Source: Anthoceros angustus (Eukaryota > Streptophyta > Anthocerotopsida > Anthocerotales > Anthocerotaceae). Taken from it: a DNA stretch of 64,000 bases. Of the stretch, positions 29,391 through 42,702 are shown in pieces. The stretch's first letter is position 1; each line of letters opens with the position of its first letter. The position numbers and the translations under genes are program-made. The notes under the pieces were generated by a model that ran no database searches, had not been told where the DNA came from, and worked only from the letters and a program-made list of their open reading frames with translations. The DNA lies in the NCBI GenBank assembly GCA_010909165.1, contig MU008170.1, positions 620,001 to 684,000 of the forward strand, given 5' to 3'.

Positions 29391-31985
29391 GCACCATGGG
29401 GGTTTTCTGCCTTTTATTCGGCAATGAGGGTTTCCAATGGGTCTCCATTTAGGGTTTTGAATCGTGTGGTCCAAAAATGCCTCAGAAAATAGGGTGTTCA
29501 TCTGCCGTGCACACAAATTTTGTGTATCGATGTAGGAGGCAAAGGGTTTTGATAACCCCTCATACATCCATTTGGCTCCATTTCGGACCCGGATGGGACG
29601 ACCGTTGTGCGGTGATGATGAAGACCGATGAGCAAAACCAGCAACTCGGTAGCGAAAAACATGGTGCGCGGGTCCTTTTCCATTAAGTACAACTCGCCGT
29701 TAGTACAATGGTCGAGGGTCAATGTCGGGCCCTGTTTTGGAAAACACAATCTAATCTTTGTTTACGGTAGAGGCCGCCCTCTTCACTCCTCGTCCATGGA
29801 CACCCTTTGACCGTGTGTAATTGTGGCCCCCATTGTACACGCGGAAGAGAAATAGTGTTCCCCACTTGCTGGGGTGAACCGTAACATGCAGAGAAGTCAT
29901 ACTGCAGGGCAGTCGGTGAGGGGCCTATGGACATACAAACAACGTTCTGGTTTGGTTAACGCTTCGTCTGCAATGCGTCTTGCACATGAACACCATCTTC
30001 TGTCGATGTCTCGTCGTATGGATTTGTCGCTATGCTTAGGAAGGCTGGTTTCCACGCTGGTCTTTTGCATAATAATGACGAACTTGGCGGAAGACAACGG
30101 TTTTCGTTAAGTGCGGTGGGAAAAATAGCCTTCCACGGACAATATGAATTTGGAGAATCTATTGAAACTTATTGAGAGGAAGGAAGAAAAACGTGTCCAC
30201 ATAAGACAAAACATCTTGGCACGGATGTTCATGAACTCCTCGTCCATGGACACCTTTGACCGTGTGTAATTGTGGCCCCCATTGTACACGCGGAAGAAAT
30301 AGTGTTCCCCACTTGCTGGGGTGAACCGTAACATGCAAAGAAGTCATGCAAGGGCAGTCGGTGAGGAGGCCTATGGACATACAAACAACGTTGGTTTGGT
30401 TAACGCATGCATGCGTCTTGCACATGAACACCATCTTCATCGATGTCTCGTCGTATGGATTTGTCGCTATGCTTAGGAAGGCTGGTTTCCACGCTGGTCT
30501 TTTGCATAATAATGACGAACTTGGCGGAAGACAACGGTTTTCGTTAAGTGCGGTGGGAAAAATAGCCTTCCACGGACAATATGAACAAACATGGTAATTC
30601 GTAAGGAGGTTAATATGCACCATGGGGTTTTACGCCTTTTATTCGGCAATGAGGGTTTCCAATGGGTCTCCATTTAGGGTTTTGAATCGTGTGGTCCAAA
30701 ATGCCTCAAAAATAGGGTGTTCATCTGCACACAAATTTCGTGTATCGATGTAGGAGGCAAAGGGTTTGATAACCCCTCATACATCCATTTGGCTCCATTT
30801 CGGACCCGGATGGGACGACCGTTGTGCGGTGATGATGAAGACCGATGAGCAAAACCAACTCAAAAACATGGTGCGGGTCCTTTTCCATTAAGTACAACTC
30901 GCCGGCCGTTAGTACAATGGTCGTCAATGTCGGGCCCCTGCTCGGAAAACACAATTAATGCTGCTTACCCGACGCCTCTTCACTCCTCGTCCATGGACAC
31001 CCTTTGACCGTGTGTAATTGTGGCCCCCATTGTACACGCGAAGAGAAATAGTGTTCCCCACTTGGGGTGGGTGAACCGTAATATGCAAAGAAGTCATCGA
31101 GACAGTCGGTGAGGAGCCTATGGACATACAAACAACGCTTGGTTTGGTTAACGCCGCGCAATGCGTCTTGCACATGAACACCATCTTCGCCGATGTCTCG
31201 TCGTATGGATTTGTCGCTATGCTTAGGAAGGCTGGTTTCCACGCTGGTCTTTGTAAGCATAATAATGACGAACTTGGCGGAAGACAACGGTTTTCGTTAA
31301 GTGCGGTGGGAAAAATAGCCTTCCACGGACAATGAATTTGGAGAATCTATTGAAACTTATTGAGAGGAAGGAAGAAAAACGTGTCCACATAAGACAAAAC
31401 ATCTTGGCACGGATGTTCATGAACTCCTCGTCCATGGACACCTTTGACCGTGTGTAATTGTGGCCCCCATTGTACACGCGAAGAGAAATAGTGTTCCCCA
31501 CTTGCTGGGGTGAACCGTAACGCAAAGAAGTCATACGAGACAGTCGTGAGGAGCCTATGGACATACAAACAACGTTACGTTGGTTAACGTGCAATGCGTC
31601 TTGCACATGAACACCATCTTCATCGATGTCTCGTCGTATGGATTTGTCGCTATGCTTAGGAAGGCTGGTTTCCACGCTGGTCTTTGTAATCGCATAATAA
31701 TAGCTTGGCGGAAGACAACGGTTTTCGTTAAGTGCGGGCTGGGAAAAATAGCCTTCCACGGACAATAACGAATTTGGAGAATCTATTGAAACTTATTGAG
31801 AGGAAGGAAGAAAAACGTGTCCACATAAGACAAAACATCTTGGCACGGATGTTCATGAACTCCAGTCGTCTTGAATTGCATCATCATGAGGCTCGCATCA
31901 CCACCACTATCTTCACTATCTTGGGCCACTTTGGCTGGTCATGTAAAGCGCAATTCATTTAATTTTAGTCGATCGCCTTCTTGTC
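29391..31985. repeat. left subterminal repeat array
   Basis: A segment beginning TCCTCGTCCATGGACACC recurs at about 29790, 30237, 30980 and 31427. The segment GAATTTGGAGAATCTATTG recurs at about 30145, 31334 and 31768. The copies are 90-98 percent alike by eye, with scattered small indels. Frames on either strand are broken and no domain was recognised. In the element layout this lies downstream of the transposase C-terminus. Confidence 0.65.
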
Positions 31986-34087
31986 CAGATATAAATGTTT
32001 GCGAGCATTCAAGTTGAAACCATAATATATGATCACCGTTTTGTTCACAAAAACCTTTTATGCGTTTTGTGCAAATTAGCTTTCCTCCTTTTTCCCAATT
32101 TACACTGGGTCCCTTCATGTCGGATTATAAATTCTTCAACATACCTTCCTTCATACGCATCTGTGCTCGGTCATGTACCAATGAGCGACAAAGTGAGGAT
32201 CGTGCATCTAAGTGAACATCAATGACCGCCAATCCAAAAGCGGCTGTTATTCATCGGTGGTGGGGGCAATGAACATGTCTTTCCTTATTTCGAAATGTCA
32301 CCATTCAACAATGCAGTTCTTGTTCTTGTCTAACAGCGGTTTGATATGCACCAAGGTACATATCCGTTGGGGAAGGTCCCCGAGTAAAGCCTCCTCTAGC
32401 AACGCCTCATCGTGCACGTGAAGAACCTCGGCTGTTTCTTCAACCGGTCATGACACTTCCATGCGTCTTGGAGTGCGAGCCCTATATTATTCTCCACAAT
32501 AACGATCTCCTCTTGGTCCACCCAAAATTCTTCCCACCATTTATATTCCTCTGCGGTGACATATGGTCTAAGCGCGAGAGGCCCTCCTTCAAGTGAGCCA
32601 CACCTCGGTTGGGGATAACCACGACGATGTGCCTTTCTTATCACGGCACGAAGGGATGTCACCGTCTGGCGTTACGTCATTGGATGGGACAAACTTCAAA
32701 AACTCCAAACCGGCTTCCGCTTTCCCATTGTGGCGATGTCGAATATTGTTTGCTTCTAATGGCATCACAAGGCCACGGTCGAGTTTTTCTTCTCTTGTAA
32801 TTTTGAACTGTGCCGGAATGACAGTTGTTCAATTTCGCACATGACTCCATGCTTGGCGTCCATCCCCTTGTCGTGCGGCCAAACATAGGAGCGGAAGTCC
32901 TGGAACCTCCGTTAATACCTTCACCTCGGTGTTGGAGTGTACGCCTCTTTCAAAATTGCCGCCAATGCGGGAGAGTATGAGCCTTGTTTCAAGCTCTTTG
33001 AAAACATGAAAACATTTGGTCAATTTGATCATGAGTATGTCCAACGAGAAGGAACCCCACCTTTACTTTCTCAAAAGTTCCCATATCCACTAACATGTTC
33101 AGATATGCAAAAAGAAGTTGATTCTTGTTCTCCCGACAAGTGTTGTCCAATTGCAAGTATAAAACCTTCGGTAATACTCCCTCGTAGTTGTGTATCACAT
33201 CCTGTATAACAGTGATAGTCAAATTGGCGTCATTTCTCAAATTTGCGTAATGCAAGAAGGCCCTCGTTTTATACGTGTAGTTGTGAATCATACACCCAAC
33301 TACGTGGGCGAGAGATCGGGACTCCTCATCCAGTTCTTGACCACCTCAAAAGTGTGGTACCTCGGTTTTCTTGGTCCATCCCATCTATAGGCGATATGTA
33401 CTTATGCGGATCTCTAACTTTTGCTCTGTGTTTGGCCATCTTCGTCCGTTCCTCGTGCGGGCGCACGATGTGCGTCAGCGACACGATATTTACAAAACAA
33501 GAACTTCACGAGTCGGTTTCAAAATCCATTCTTTCAAACACTCTAGTCATGCCCTCTCATTTATCATTACACATATACTTCACATGAGGGCGGATTTTGG
33601 TGTAGGTGGAGCCAAGGTCGGTACTTATGGAGTTCCACCCAAGGGTTTCCGTGGTAAGGACATAGGGGCGCCGGCCGGCACCCTCCTGCTACTAACAAGG
33701 GTGGTGCCGGCCGGCCGGCGCCACTAGTGTCATGACATTGGGTGGGCGCGTGGCCTGTGGAGGAGGAGGAGGCGGGGAGGGGAGGGGAGTGCAGAGCAAC
33801 TAACCATCCGGTCGGACGCGCCCTCGGAAGCAGAGAGGGGCGGCTGCCGCGCCACTCTCTTGTGATATAAGGGGCGCCGGCCGCTAAACCTCCATCCGAA
33901 AGGCGCCCAAACCTCCAAGCGATGCACGCAGGCACCTAGGACCGATCTGCACGACAAACCGCAGTAGTTCACAAAAAGGTTAGAAAGGACTGATGCGGAG
34001 GAACAAGAGTGCCCGGTACCTTGATCGACCTTACGTGTTGAGTTCCGTATAGTTGTCTTCAATCCGCACAGCGAGCATGTCGAGAAC
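31986..34087 (-). pseudogene. transposase-like ORF, C-terminal copy 1
   Basis: Minus-strand remnants of a DDE-like protein of the DUF7869 type. Reading down the strand: HNYTYKTRAFLHYANLRNDA, then LYLQLDNTCRENKNQLLFAY, then KVKVGFLLVGHTHDQIDQMF (LxLDN and GHTH-x-DID signatures), then a C-terminal region with KVLTEVP and YKWWEEFWVDQEEIVIVENN. Multiple frameshifts break it. The catalytic reading is inferred from the LDN and GHTHDQIDQ motifs, which I associate with transposon proteins of many eukaryotes. The upper end (33.66-33.9 kb) contains GC palindromes and seems to be an intron or spacer, followed by a short piece of the N-terminal half. Confidence 0.55.
33661..33725. repeat. GGCGCCGGCC palindrome cluster (representative)
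   Basis: Self-complementary GC tracts GGCGCCGGCCGGC and GGCCGGCCGGCGCC lie 20 bases apart and could form a hairpin. Similar tracts, varying in length between copies, occur at about 35373-35592, 38308-38372, 44586-44745, 46620-46780, 47884-48056, 49418-49480 and 51357-51420. Confidence 0.7.
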
Positions 34088-36000
34088 GGTTTGATATGCA
34101 CCAAGGTACATATCCTGCTGGGGAAGGTCCCCGAGTAAAGCCTCCTCTAGCAACGCCTCATCGTGCACGTGAAGAACCTCGGTGTTTCTTCAACTTCGGT
34201 CACGAAAACCACTTCCATGCGTCTTGGAGTGCGAGCCCTATATTATTCTCCACAATAACGATCTCCTCTTGGTCCACCCAAAATTCTTCCCACCATTTAT
34301 ATTCCTCTGACATATGGTCTAAGCCGAGAGGCCCTCCTTCAAGTGAGCCACACCTCGGTTGGGGATAACCGACGATGTGCCTTTCTTATCACGGCACGAA
34401 GGGATGTCACCGCGGTTACGTCATGGATGGGACAAACTTCAAAAACTCCAAACCGCTTCCGCTTTCCCATTGTGGCGATGTCGAATATTGTTTGCTTCTA
34501 ATGATCACAAGGCCACGGTCGAGTTTTTCTTCTCTTGTAATTTTGAACTGTGCCGGAATGACAGTTGTTCAATTTGCACTCCGTATGCTTACGCCCATCC
34601 CCTTGTCGTGCGGCCAAACATAGGAGCGGAAGTCTGAACCTCCGTTAATACCTTCACCGTGTTGGAGTGTACGCCTTTTCAAAATTGCCGCCAATGCGGG
34701 AGAGTATGAGCTTCTGTGTTTCAAGCTCTTTGAAAACATGAAAACATTTGGTCAATTTGATCATGAGTATGTCCAACGAAGAAACCCCACCTTTACTTTC
34801 TCAAAAGTTCCCATATCCACTAACATGTTCGATATGCAAAAGAAGTTGATTCTTGTTCTCCGACAAGTGTTGTCCAATTGCAAGTATAAAACCTTGTAAT
34901 ACTCGTAGTTGTGTATCACATCCGTATAATGATAGTCAAATTGGCGTCATTTCTCAAATGCAAGAAGGCCCTCGCTTTATACGTGTAGTTGTGAATCATA
35001 CACCCAACTACGTGAGAGATGCGACTCATCCAGTTCTTGACCACCTCAAAAGTGTGGTACCTCGCTTTTCTTGTCCATCCCATCTATAGGCGAATATGTA
35101 CTTATGCGGATCTCAACTTTTGCTCCTGTGTTTGGCCATCTCTGCTCGTGCAAAAGAGCACGATGTGGCCCAACAGCGACTGATATTTCATCATATAAAA
35201 CAAGAACTTCACGGAGCCAAAATCCATTCTTTCAAACACTCTAGTCATGCCCCTCATTTATCATTACACATATACTTCACATGAGGGCCGGATTTTGGTG
35301 TAGGTGGGAGCCAAGGTCGACTTATGGAGTTCCACCCAAGGGTTTCCGTATTAACGGGACATAGGCCGGCACCCTCACATTAACAAGGGTGGTGCCGGCC
35401 GGCGCCACTAGTGTCATGACATTGGGGGCGGCCGGCGCCCCCACCCAATGGAGGAGGAGGAGGGGACGGGGAGGGGGGAGGGGAGGGGACAACCAACCAT
35501 CCGCAGGCCTGGACCTCATCAGGAAACAGAAGAGAGGGGGCCGGCCTGCCGGCGCCACTCTCTTGTGATATAAGGGGGGGCGCCGGCCGACCTGCTTAAC
35601 CAAACCTCCATCCAGTAAGGCGCCCAAACCTCCAAGCAAGACGGCACCGACACCTAGGACCAAGACGCCACAAAACCGCAGTAGTTCACACAAAAAGGTT
35701 AGAAAGGACAGATGCAGAGGAACAAGAGTGCCCGACCTTGATCGACCTTGTGTTGAGTTCCGTATAGTTGTCTTCAATCCGCACAAGGCATGTCGAGAAC
35801 CGGTTTGACTTTGGGATCTTCACTCTCTGTAGTTGCATTTCCATAGCTTTAAGAACCACGCAGCGTAGGTGACATATCGAGCCACGACCTTTCGCACTCT
35901 CGTTTGTATAGCAACCATATTTCTAATTTTGTGTACGTGTCGGGAAGATTGAAAACCTCCACATTTGGGAGCCTCTCACCATGTACATAAAAATCTTGTC
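34088..36000 (-). pseudogene. transposase-like ORF, C-terminal copy 2
   Basis: Second copy of the C-terminal and catalytic part, more damaged than copy 1: the GHTH segment (about 34755-34780) and the LYLQLDN segment (34860-34900) have lost bases. It joins copy 1 at GGTTTGA, a string present at two points of the parent sequence (TCGAGAACCGGTTTGA and ACAGCGGTTTGA). The upper end reaches the segment encoding AERLPNVEVFNLPD-like sequence near 35970. Confidence 0.5.
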
Positions 36001-37561
36001 CACAGATATAAATGTTTGCGAGCATTCAAGTTGAAACCATAATATATGATCACGTTTTGTTCACAAAAACCTTTTATGCGTTTTGTGCAAATTAGCTTTC
36101 CTCCTTTTTCCCGATTTCGTCACTGGGTCCCTTCATGTCGGATTATAAATTCTTCAACATACCTTCCTTCATACGCATCTGTGCTCGGTCATGTACCAAT
36201 GAACGACAAAGTGAGGATCCGTGCATCTAAGTGAACATCAATGACCACCAATCCAAAACGGCTGCCATCAGCCGGTGGTGCAGGGGGCGCAATGAACATG
36301 TCTTTCCTTATTTCCGAAATGTCACCATTCAACCTGCGGTTTTCTTGTTCTTGTCTAACAACGGTTTGATATGCACCAAGGTACATATCCGTTGGGGAAG
36401 GTCCCCGAGTAAAGCCTCCTCTAGCAACGCCTCATCGCACGTGAAGAACCTCTGTTTCTTCAACTTCATCGCGAAAACCACTTCCATGCGTCTTGGAGTG
36501 AGCCCTATATTATTCTCCACAATAACGATCTCCTCTTGGTCCACCCAAAATTCTTCCCACCATTTATATTCCTCTGCAGTGACATATGGTCTAAGCGCCG
36601 AGAGGCCCTCCTTCAAGTGAGCCACACCCTCGGTTGGGGATAACCCTGACGATGTGCCTTTCTTATCACGGGCACGAAGGGATGTCAGCCGTGCGGCGGT
36701 TACGTCGCTGGATGGGACAAACTTCAAAAACTCCAAACCGGCTTCCGTTTCCCATTGTGGCGATGTCGAATATTGTTTGCTTCTAATGACTGTCACAAGG
36801 CCACGGTCAGGTTTTTCTTCTCTTGTAATTTTGAACTGGTGCTGGAATGACAGGTTGTTCAATTTCTGCACCGCAGCTCCGTATGCTTGGCGTCCATCCC
36901 CTTGTCGTAATGGCCAAACATAGGAGCGGAAGTCTGGAACCTCCGTTAATACCTTCACCTCTGGTGTTGGAGTGTACGCCTCTTTCAAAATTGCCGCCAA
37001 TGCGGGAGAGTATGAGCTTCTGTTTCAAGCTCTTTGAAAACATGAAAACATTTGGTCAATTTGATCATGAGTATGTCCAACGAGAAGAAACCCCACCTTT
37101 ACTTTCTCAAAAGTTCCCATATCCACTAACATGTTCGGATATGCAAAAGAAGTTGATTCTTGTTCTCCGACAAGTGTTGTCCAATTGCAAGTATAAAACC
37201 TTGTAATACTCCTCGTAGTTGTGTATCACATCCTGTAACTGATAGTCAAATTGGCGTCATTTCTCAAATTTGCGTAATGCAAGAAGGCCCTCGTTTTATA
37301 CGTGTAGTTGTGAATCATACACCCAACTACGTGACAGAGATCGGACTCCTCATCCGTGTTCTTGACCACCTCAAAAGTGTGGTACCTCGGTTTTCTTGGT
37401 CCATCCATCCATCTATAGATGTATGTACTTATGCGGATCTCTGTAACTTTTGCTCTGTGTTTGGCCATCTTCGTCCGTTCCTCGTGCGGCGCGATGTCGT
37501 CAGTAGCTGATATTTCCATTACAAAACAAGAACTTCACGAGTCGGTTTCAAAATCCATTCT
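36001..37561 (-). pseudogene. transposase-like ORF, C-terminal copy 3 (best preserved C-terminus)
   Basis: The longest clean stretch of the C-terminal region, 223 codons open at 37000-36329: AILKEAYTPTPEVKVLTEVP, SYVWPLRQGDGRQAYGAAVQ, SKQYSTSPQWETEAGLEFLK, YKWWEEFWVDQEEIVIVENN. No domain name is known to me for this part. Upstream the core with HNYTYKTRAFLHYANLRNDA is present but frameshifted. The junction to copy 2 is at CTTGTCCA; the junction to copy 4 is at TCTTTCAAA. Confidence 0.55.
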
Positions 37562-40463
37562 TTCAAAATTGCCGCCAATGCGGGAGAGTATGAGCTTCCA
37601 CGTGTTTCAAGCTCTTTGAAAACATGAAAACATTTGGTCAATTTGATCATGAGTATGTCCAACGAGAAGAAACCCCACCTTTACTTTCTCAAAAGTTCCC
37701 ATATCCACTAACATGTTCGGATATGCAAAAGAAGTTGATTCTTGTTCTCCGACAAGTGTTGTCCAATTGCAAGTATAAAACCTTGGTAATACTCCTCGTA
37801 GTTGTGTATCACATCACATATGATGATAGTCAAATTGGCGTCATTTCTCAAATTTGCGTAATGCAAGAAGGCCCTCGTTTTATACGTGTAGTTGTGAATC
37901 ATACACCCAACTACGTGGACAGAGATACGGGACTCCTCATCCAGGTTCTTCGGCCACCTCAAAAAGTGTGGTACCTCAGTTTTCTTCTGGTCCATTCCAT
38001 CTATAGACAGTAATATGTACTTATGCGGATCTCTGTAACTTTTGCTCCTGTGTTTGGCCATCTTCGTCCGTTCCTCGTGCAGGCGCACACGATGTGCGTC
38101 CAACGCGACCTGATATTTCACTGTTACAAAACAACAACTTCACGGAGTCAGTTTTCAAAATCCATTCTTTGCAAACACTCTAGTCATGCCCTCTCATTTA
38201 TCATTACACATATACTTCACATGAGGGCTGGATTTTGGTGTAGGTGGGAGCCAAGGTCAGTACTTATGGAGTTCCACCCAAGGGTTTCCGTGGCCAATGG
38301 GACATAGGGGCGCCGGCCGGGCAGCACCCCTCCTGCTACTAACAAGGGTGGTGCCGGCCGGCCGGCGCCACTAGTGTCATGACATTGGGTGGGCGCGTGG
38401 CCTGTGGAGGAGGAGGAGGCGGGGAGGGGAGGGGAGTGCAGGCAACTAACCATCCGGTCGGACGCGCCCTCGGAAGCAGAGAGGGGCGGCTGCCGCGCCA
38501 CTCTCTTGTGATATAAGGGGCGCCGGCCGCTAAACCTCCATCCAAGAAGGCGCCCAAACCTCCAAGCGATGCGGCACCGACACCTAGGACCAAGACGGCC
38601 ACGACAAACCGCAGTAGTTCACAAAAAGGTTAGAAAGGACTGACATGCGGAGGAACAAGAGTGCCCAGTACCTTGATCGACCTTCTGTGTTGAGTTCCGT
38701 ATAGTTGTCTTCAATCCTGCGCAAAGCGAGCATGTCGAGAACCGGTTTGACTTTGGGATCTTCACACTGTAGTTGCATTTCCATAGCTTTAAGAACCACG
38801 CGTAGGTGACATATCTGAGCCCTGACCTTTCGCACTCTCGTTTGTATAGTAACCATATTTCTAATTTTGTGTACGTGTCGGGAAGATTGAAAACCTCCAC
38901 ATTTGGGAGCCTCTCAGCCATGTACATAAAAGTACTGTCCATCCAAGCTATGGCCCCTAGCGCATGCGGAGACTGCTGCATGGGTTTGTTCGAAACCATC
39001 CACGGTGAGTTCAAGAACTCTAGCCTTCAACTCCTCATACCGGATGTGTCCCACACAATAAACCCTTAAAGCCTTGAGACAACATCGTGTCGGAACACTC
39101 CCCATAACATGAGTGACAACTTTTCCTTTATCATTGGTCCCTGTGTCGCGATGGACTAGAGGCGAAGGAATGTCTCCACTTATGCACATTCTTATGAATC
39201 TATACCGCTCACGAAATCTTTCTTCGTCAATTTACGCAAGCACATCCGATTGCAACAAGGTTTCCGATGTATCACAATGTCCACTTCACTCTTCCTCAAC
39301 GACACGCCGGCTGCCGTCTTGACGACATAACGCAGACGAGTCCTTTGACGTCTGCAATGTCTCGCTCAAAGGTTTGGTGAAACGATCTTTGCACATCATC
39401 CTCCGGAGGTGATTGGAAGTCGTCGCTCGATGGGACCTCTATCGGACGACCGCCTAGCTCCTCGGGACCGGTATGTTTTGCCTACCCATACCCATCGCCA
39501 TGAACAAGCCACGGCGGGCAATCATGCGAACATCAGTCCTTCAACCCCAACTCTCCTCGGAGGGCTGCCGTCTATGGTGCATACAAGTTGATTTCTTGGC
39601 GTCATCAGACACCATGCGGCATACTTGGCGAAGACAATTCCGTCGGCGTCTTTCCCTGCACAAGTGACATCCACTCGACTTCCCACAATGTGCTATAACG
39701 GACTCTTCAAGCCCCTTAACACACTAACCTTGCGGAGGATGGCGAGGCGGTGGCGGAGGTTCAAAGATCAAGCCTCCTCGCCCTTTTAGTCCGCCTGGGC
39801 CTCAAGTATCGGGAGGGTTCTTCTACATAAGCCGATGCTGCGTGCAAATGTGCATTTGCCGGGTTAACATGGTGATAGCACAAATGAATCGGACATGACA
39901 TACGGTGCACTTTCCACTCACGTCCTCCATATAAATGCATGTGTGTCGCGCAACATTTGTGGTAGTCGTCGACAAGTCCTTGGTAGACTCCTTGCAAGCG
40001 AAATGGTTGGTAAGTGTGGTTTGCGTCGGCCGACTTAGTACCCACGCCTACGACGCGACTTCATTGCACATAACGGCGAGGAAATCCAATGAGGCGGATA
40101 TCGCGGTCCACGCGGATAAGAATAACGGCCGCAGCTGATGGATAAGTCACGATGTCATAAATACATGCATAGGAGAATAAGGTCCACTTAACTACCACCT
40201 TTCACACGACATCGGGGTTTCTAACTTTGGTTAGCGTGGTGAGCGGTAACCTAATCGGTCCAGGGTTAAGAGTCCCTTTTGGTAGCGGTGTTCCACTTGC
40301 AACTGTTCAAGCGCACTCGGAGTAACGCTCCACGGTCGCGAGAGGCCTCCATCGGTGTGTGGCGGCGTGTGTGAAGGAGGGACCTACGGTGTGCGCCTTT
40401 GCAAGCGTGTTCCGTGTCAACGGTGCACAAGGCATCCTGCGGCGAGAACTCCACAATTTCCAT
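37562..40463 (-). pseudogene. transposase-like ORF, N-terminal and catalytic copy 4
   Basis: The most complete 5'-to-core copy, read from 40463 down to 37562. It starts MEIVEFSPQDALCTVDTEHA, passes a helical piece (LATVERYSE), a region with KGKVVTHVMGSVPTRCCLKA and VYCVGHIRYEELKARVLEL, then WMDSTFMYMAERLPNVEVFN and WLLYKRECERSGLRYVTYAW. After a GC-palindrome spacer the core follows: EERTKMAKHRSKSYRDPHKY, ILLSIDGMDQKKTEVPHFLR, and finally the GHTHDQIDQMFS motif. It is cut off immediately after that by the junction with copy 3. The LSIDGMDQ motif supports the DUF7869-type assignment. Several frameshifts; not functional. Confidence 0.55.
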
Positions 40464-40669
40464 TCAAGCCCAATTTGTGAGTGATGCAACTTTGTTTTCG
40501 TAGCTCAATTCAGGCGGGCTGTGCGGTGAGCGATGGCAAGCGGACGACGGAGCAAGAAGGATTTGGCGGATCGCGGTGCCGGTGACCTCCTCCCAAGCAA
40601 GAAATCCAGGCGGGGAGTAGCGGGCGGCTGGCGTGCGAGGACTTGGGAAAGGCAGCGACCATCGTGATG

Positions 40670-42502
40670 CGGAGGAACAAGAGTGCCCTTGATCGACCTT
40701 CCGTGTTGAGTTCCGTATAGTTGTCTTCAATCCTGCGAGCATGTCGAGAACCGGTTTGACTTGGGATCTTCACTCGTAGTTGCATTTCCATAGCTTTAAG
40801 AACCACGCGTAGGTGACATATCGAGCCACGACCTTTCGCACTCTCGTTTGTATAGCAACCATATTTCTAATTTTGTATGCGTGTCGGAAGATTGAAAACC
40901 TCCACATTTGGGAGCCTCTCACCATGTACATAAAAGTCTTGTCCATCAAGCTATGGCCCCTAGCGCATGCGAGGCTGTATGGGGTTTGTTGAAAACCATC
41001 CACGGTGAGTTCTGAAGAACTCTAGCCTTCAACTCCTCATACCTGATGTGTCCCACACAATAAACCCTTCTGAAAGCCTTCAGACAACATCGTATCGGAA
41101 CACTCCCCATAACATGAGTGACAACTTTTCCTTTATCATTGGTCCCTCGGTCGCGATGGACTAGAGACTGAAGGAATGTCTCCTGCTCTTGTCTGCACAT
41201 TCTGATGAATCTATACCGCTGCTCTTGAAATCTTTCTTTCGTCAATTTCTGCAAGCACATCTGATTGCAACAAGGTTTCCGGTAGTCAGCTGTTACAATG
41301 TCCACTTCACTCTTCCTCAATGACACTCCGGCTGCCCGTCTTCGATAACATAATGCAGACGAGTCCTTCTACGTCTGCAATGTCTCGCTCAAAGGCTTCA
41401 GATGAAATGATCTTGGCACATCATCCTCTGGAGGCGTCTGGAAGTCGTCTGCTTTTGGTTGGACCTCTATCGGACGACCATCTAGCACCTCGGGACCAGG
41501 TTTGTTCTGCCTTCGCATACCCATCGCCATGAACAAGCCACGGCGGGCAATCGTGCGAACATCAGTCCTTCAACCCCAACTCTCCTCATTTGGAGGTGCC
41601 GTCTATGGCGCATACAAGTTCGATTTCTTGGCGTCATCGGAACACCATGCGGCATACTTGGCGAAGACAATTCCACGTCGGCGTCTTTCCCTGCACAAGT
41701 GACATCCACTCGACTTCCCACAATGTGCTATAACGGACTCTTCAAGCCCCTTAACACACTAACCTTGCGGAGGATGGCGAGGCGGAGGTGGCGGAGGGTT
41801 CAAAGATCAAGCCTCCTCGCCCTTTTTAGAGTCCGCCAGCCTCAAGTATCGGGAGGGTTCTTCTACATAAGCCGATGCTGCGTGCAAATGTGCATTTGCC
41901 GGGTTAATGTTGGTGATAGCACAAATGAATCGGACATGACACGGTGGTGCACTTTCCACTCACGTCCTCCATATCGTGTGTGTCGCGCAACATTGCGTAG
42001 TCAAGTCGCCGACAAGTCACCTTGGTAGACTCCTTGCAAAGAAATGGTTGGTAAGTGTGGTTTGCGTCGGCGCCGACTTAGTACCCACGCCTCGACGCGA
42101 CTTCATTGCACATAACGGCGAGGAAATCCAATGAGGCGGATATCGCGTCGCCACGCGGATAAGAATAACGCCGCGCAAGCGATGGATAAGTCACGGTCAT
42201 AAATACATGCATAGGAGAATAAGGTCCACTTAACTACCCTTTCACACGACATCGGGGTTTCTAACTTTGGTTAACGTGGTGAGGTAACCTAATCTGGTCC
42301 AGGGTTAAGAGTTCCTTTTGGTAGCGGTGTTCCACTTGCAACTGTTCAAGCGCCTTTTCGTAACGCTCCACGGTCGCGAGAGGCCTCCATCGGTGTGGCG
42401 GGCGTGTGTGAAGGAGGGACCTACGGTGTGCGCCTTTGCAAGAGCGTGTTCCGTGTCAACGGTGCACAAGGCATCCTGCGGCGAGAACTCCACAATTTCC
42501 AT
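40670..42502 (-). pseudogene. transposase-like ORF, N-terminal copy 5
   Basis: N-terminal half only. It has the cleanest version of the segment at 41326-40946: SLRKSEVDIVTADYRKPCCN, LQKLTKERFQEQRYRFIRMC, then KGKVVTHVMGSVPIRCCLKA and VYCVGHIRYEELKARVLQNS. The MEIVEFSPQDALCTVDTEHA start is at 42502. Truncated at 40670, where the sequence switches from the noncoding spacer (GACCATCGTGATGCGGAGG) into the coding segment. Confidence 0.5.
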
Positions 42503-42702
42503 TCAAGCCCAATTTGTGAGTGATGCAACTTTGTTTTCGTAGCTCAATTCAGGCGGGCTGTGCGGTGAGCGATGGCAAGCGGACGACGGAGCAAGAAGGA
42601 TTTGGCGGATCGCGGTGCCGGTGACCTCCTCCCAAGCAAGAAATCCAGGCGGGGAGTAGCGGGCGGCTGGCGTGCGAGGACTTGGGAAAGGCAGCGACCA
42701 TC

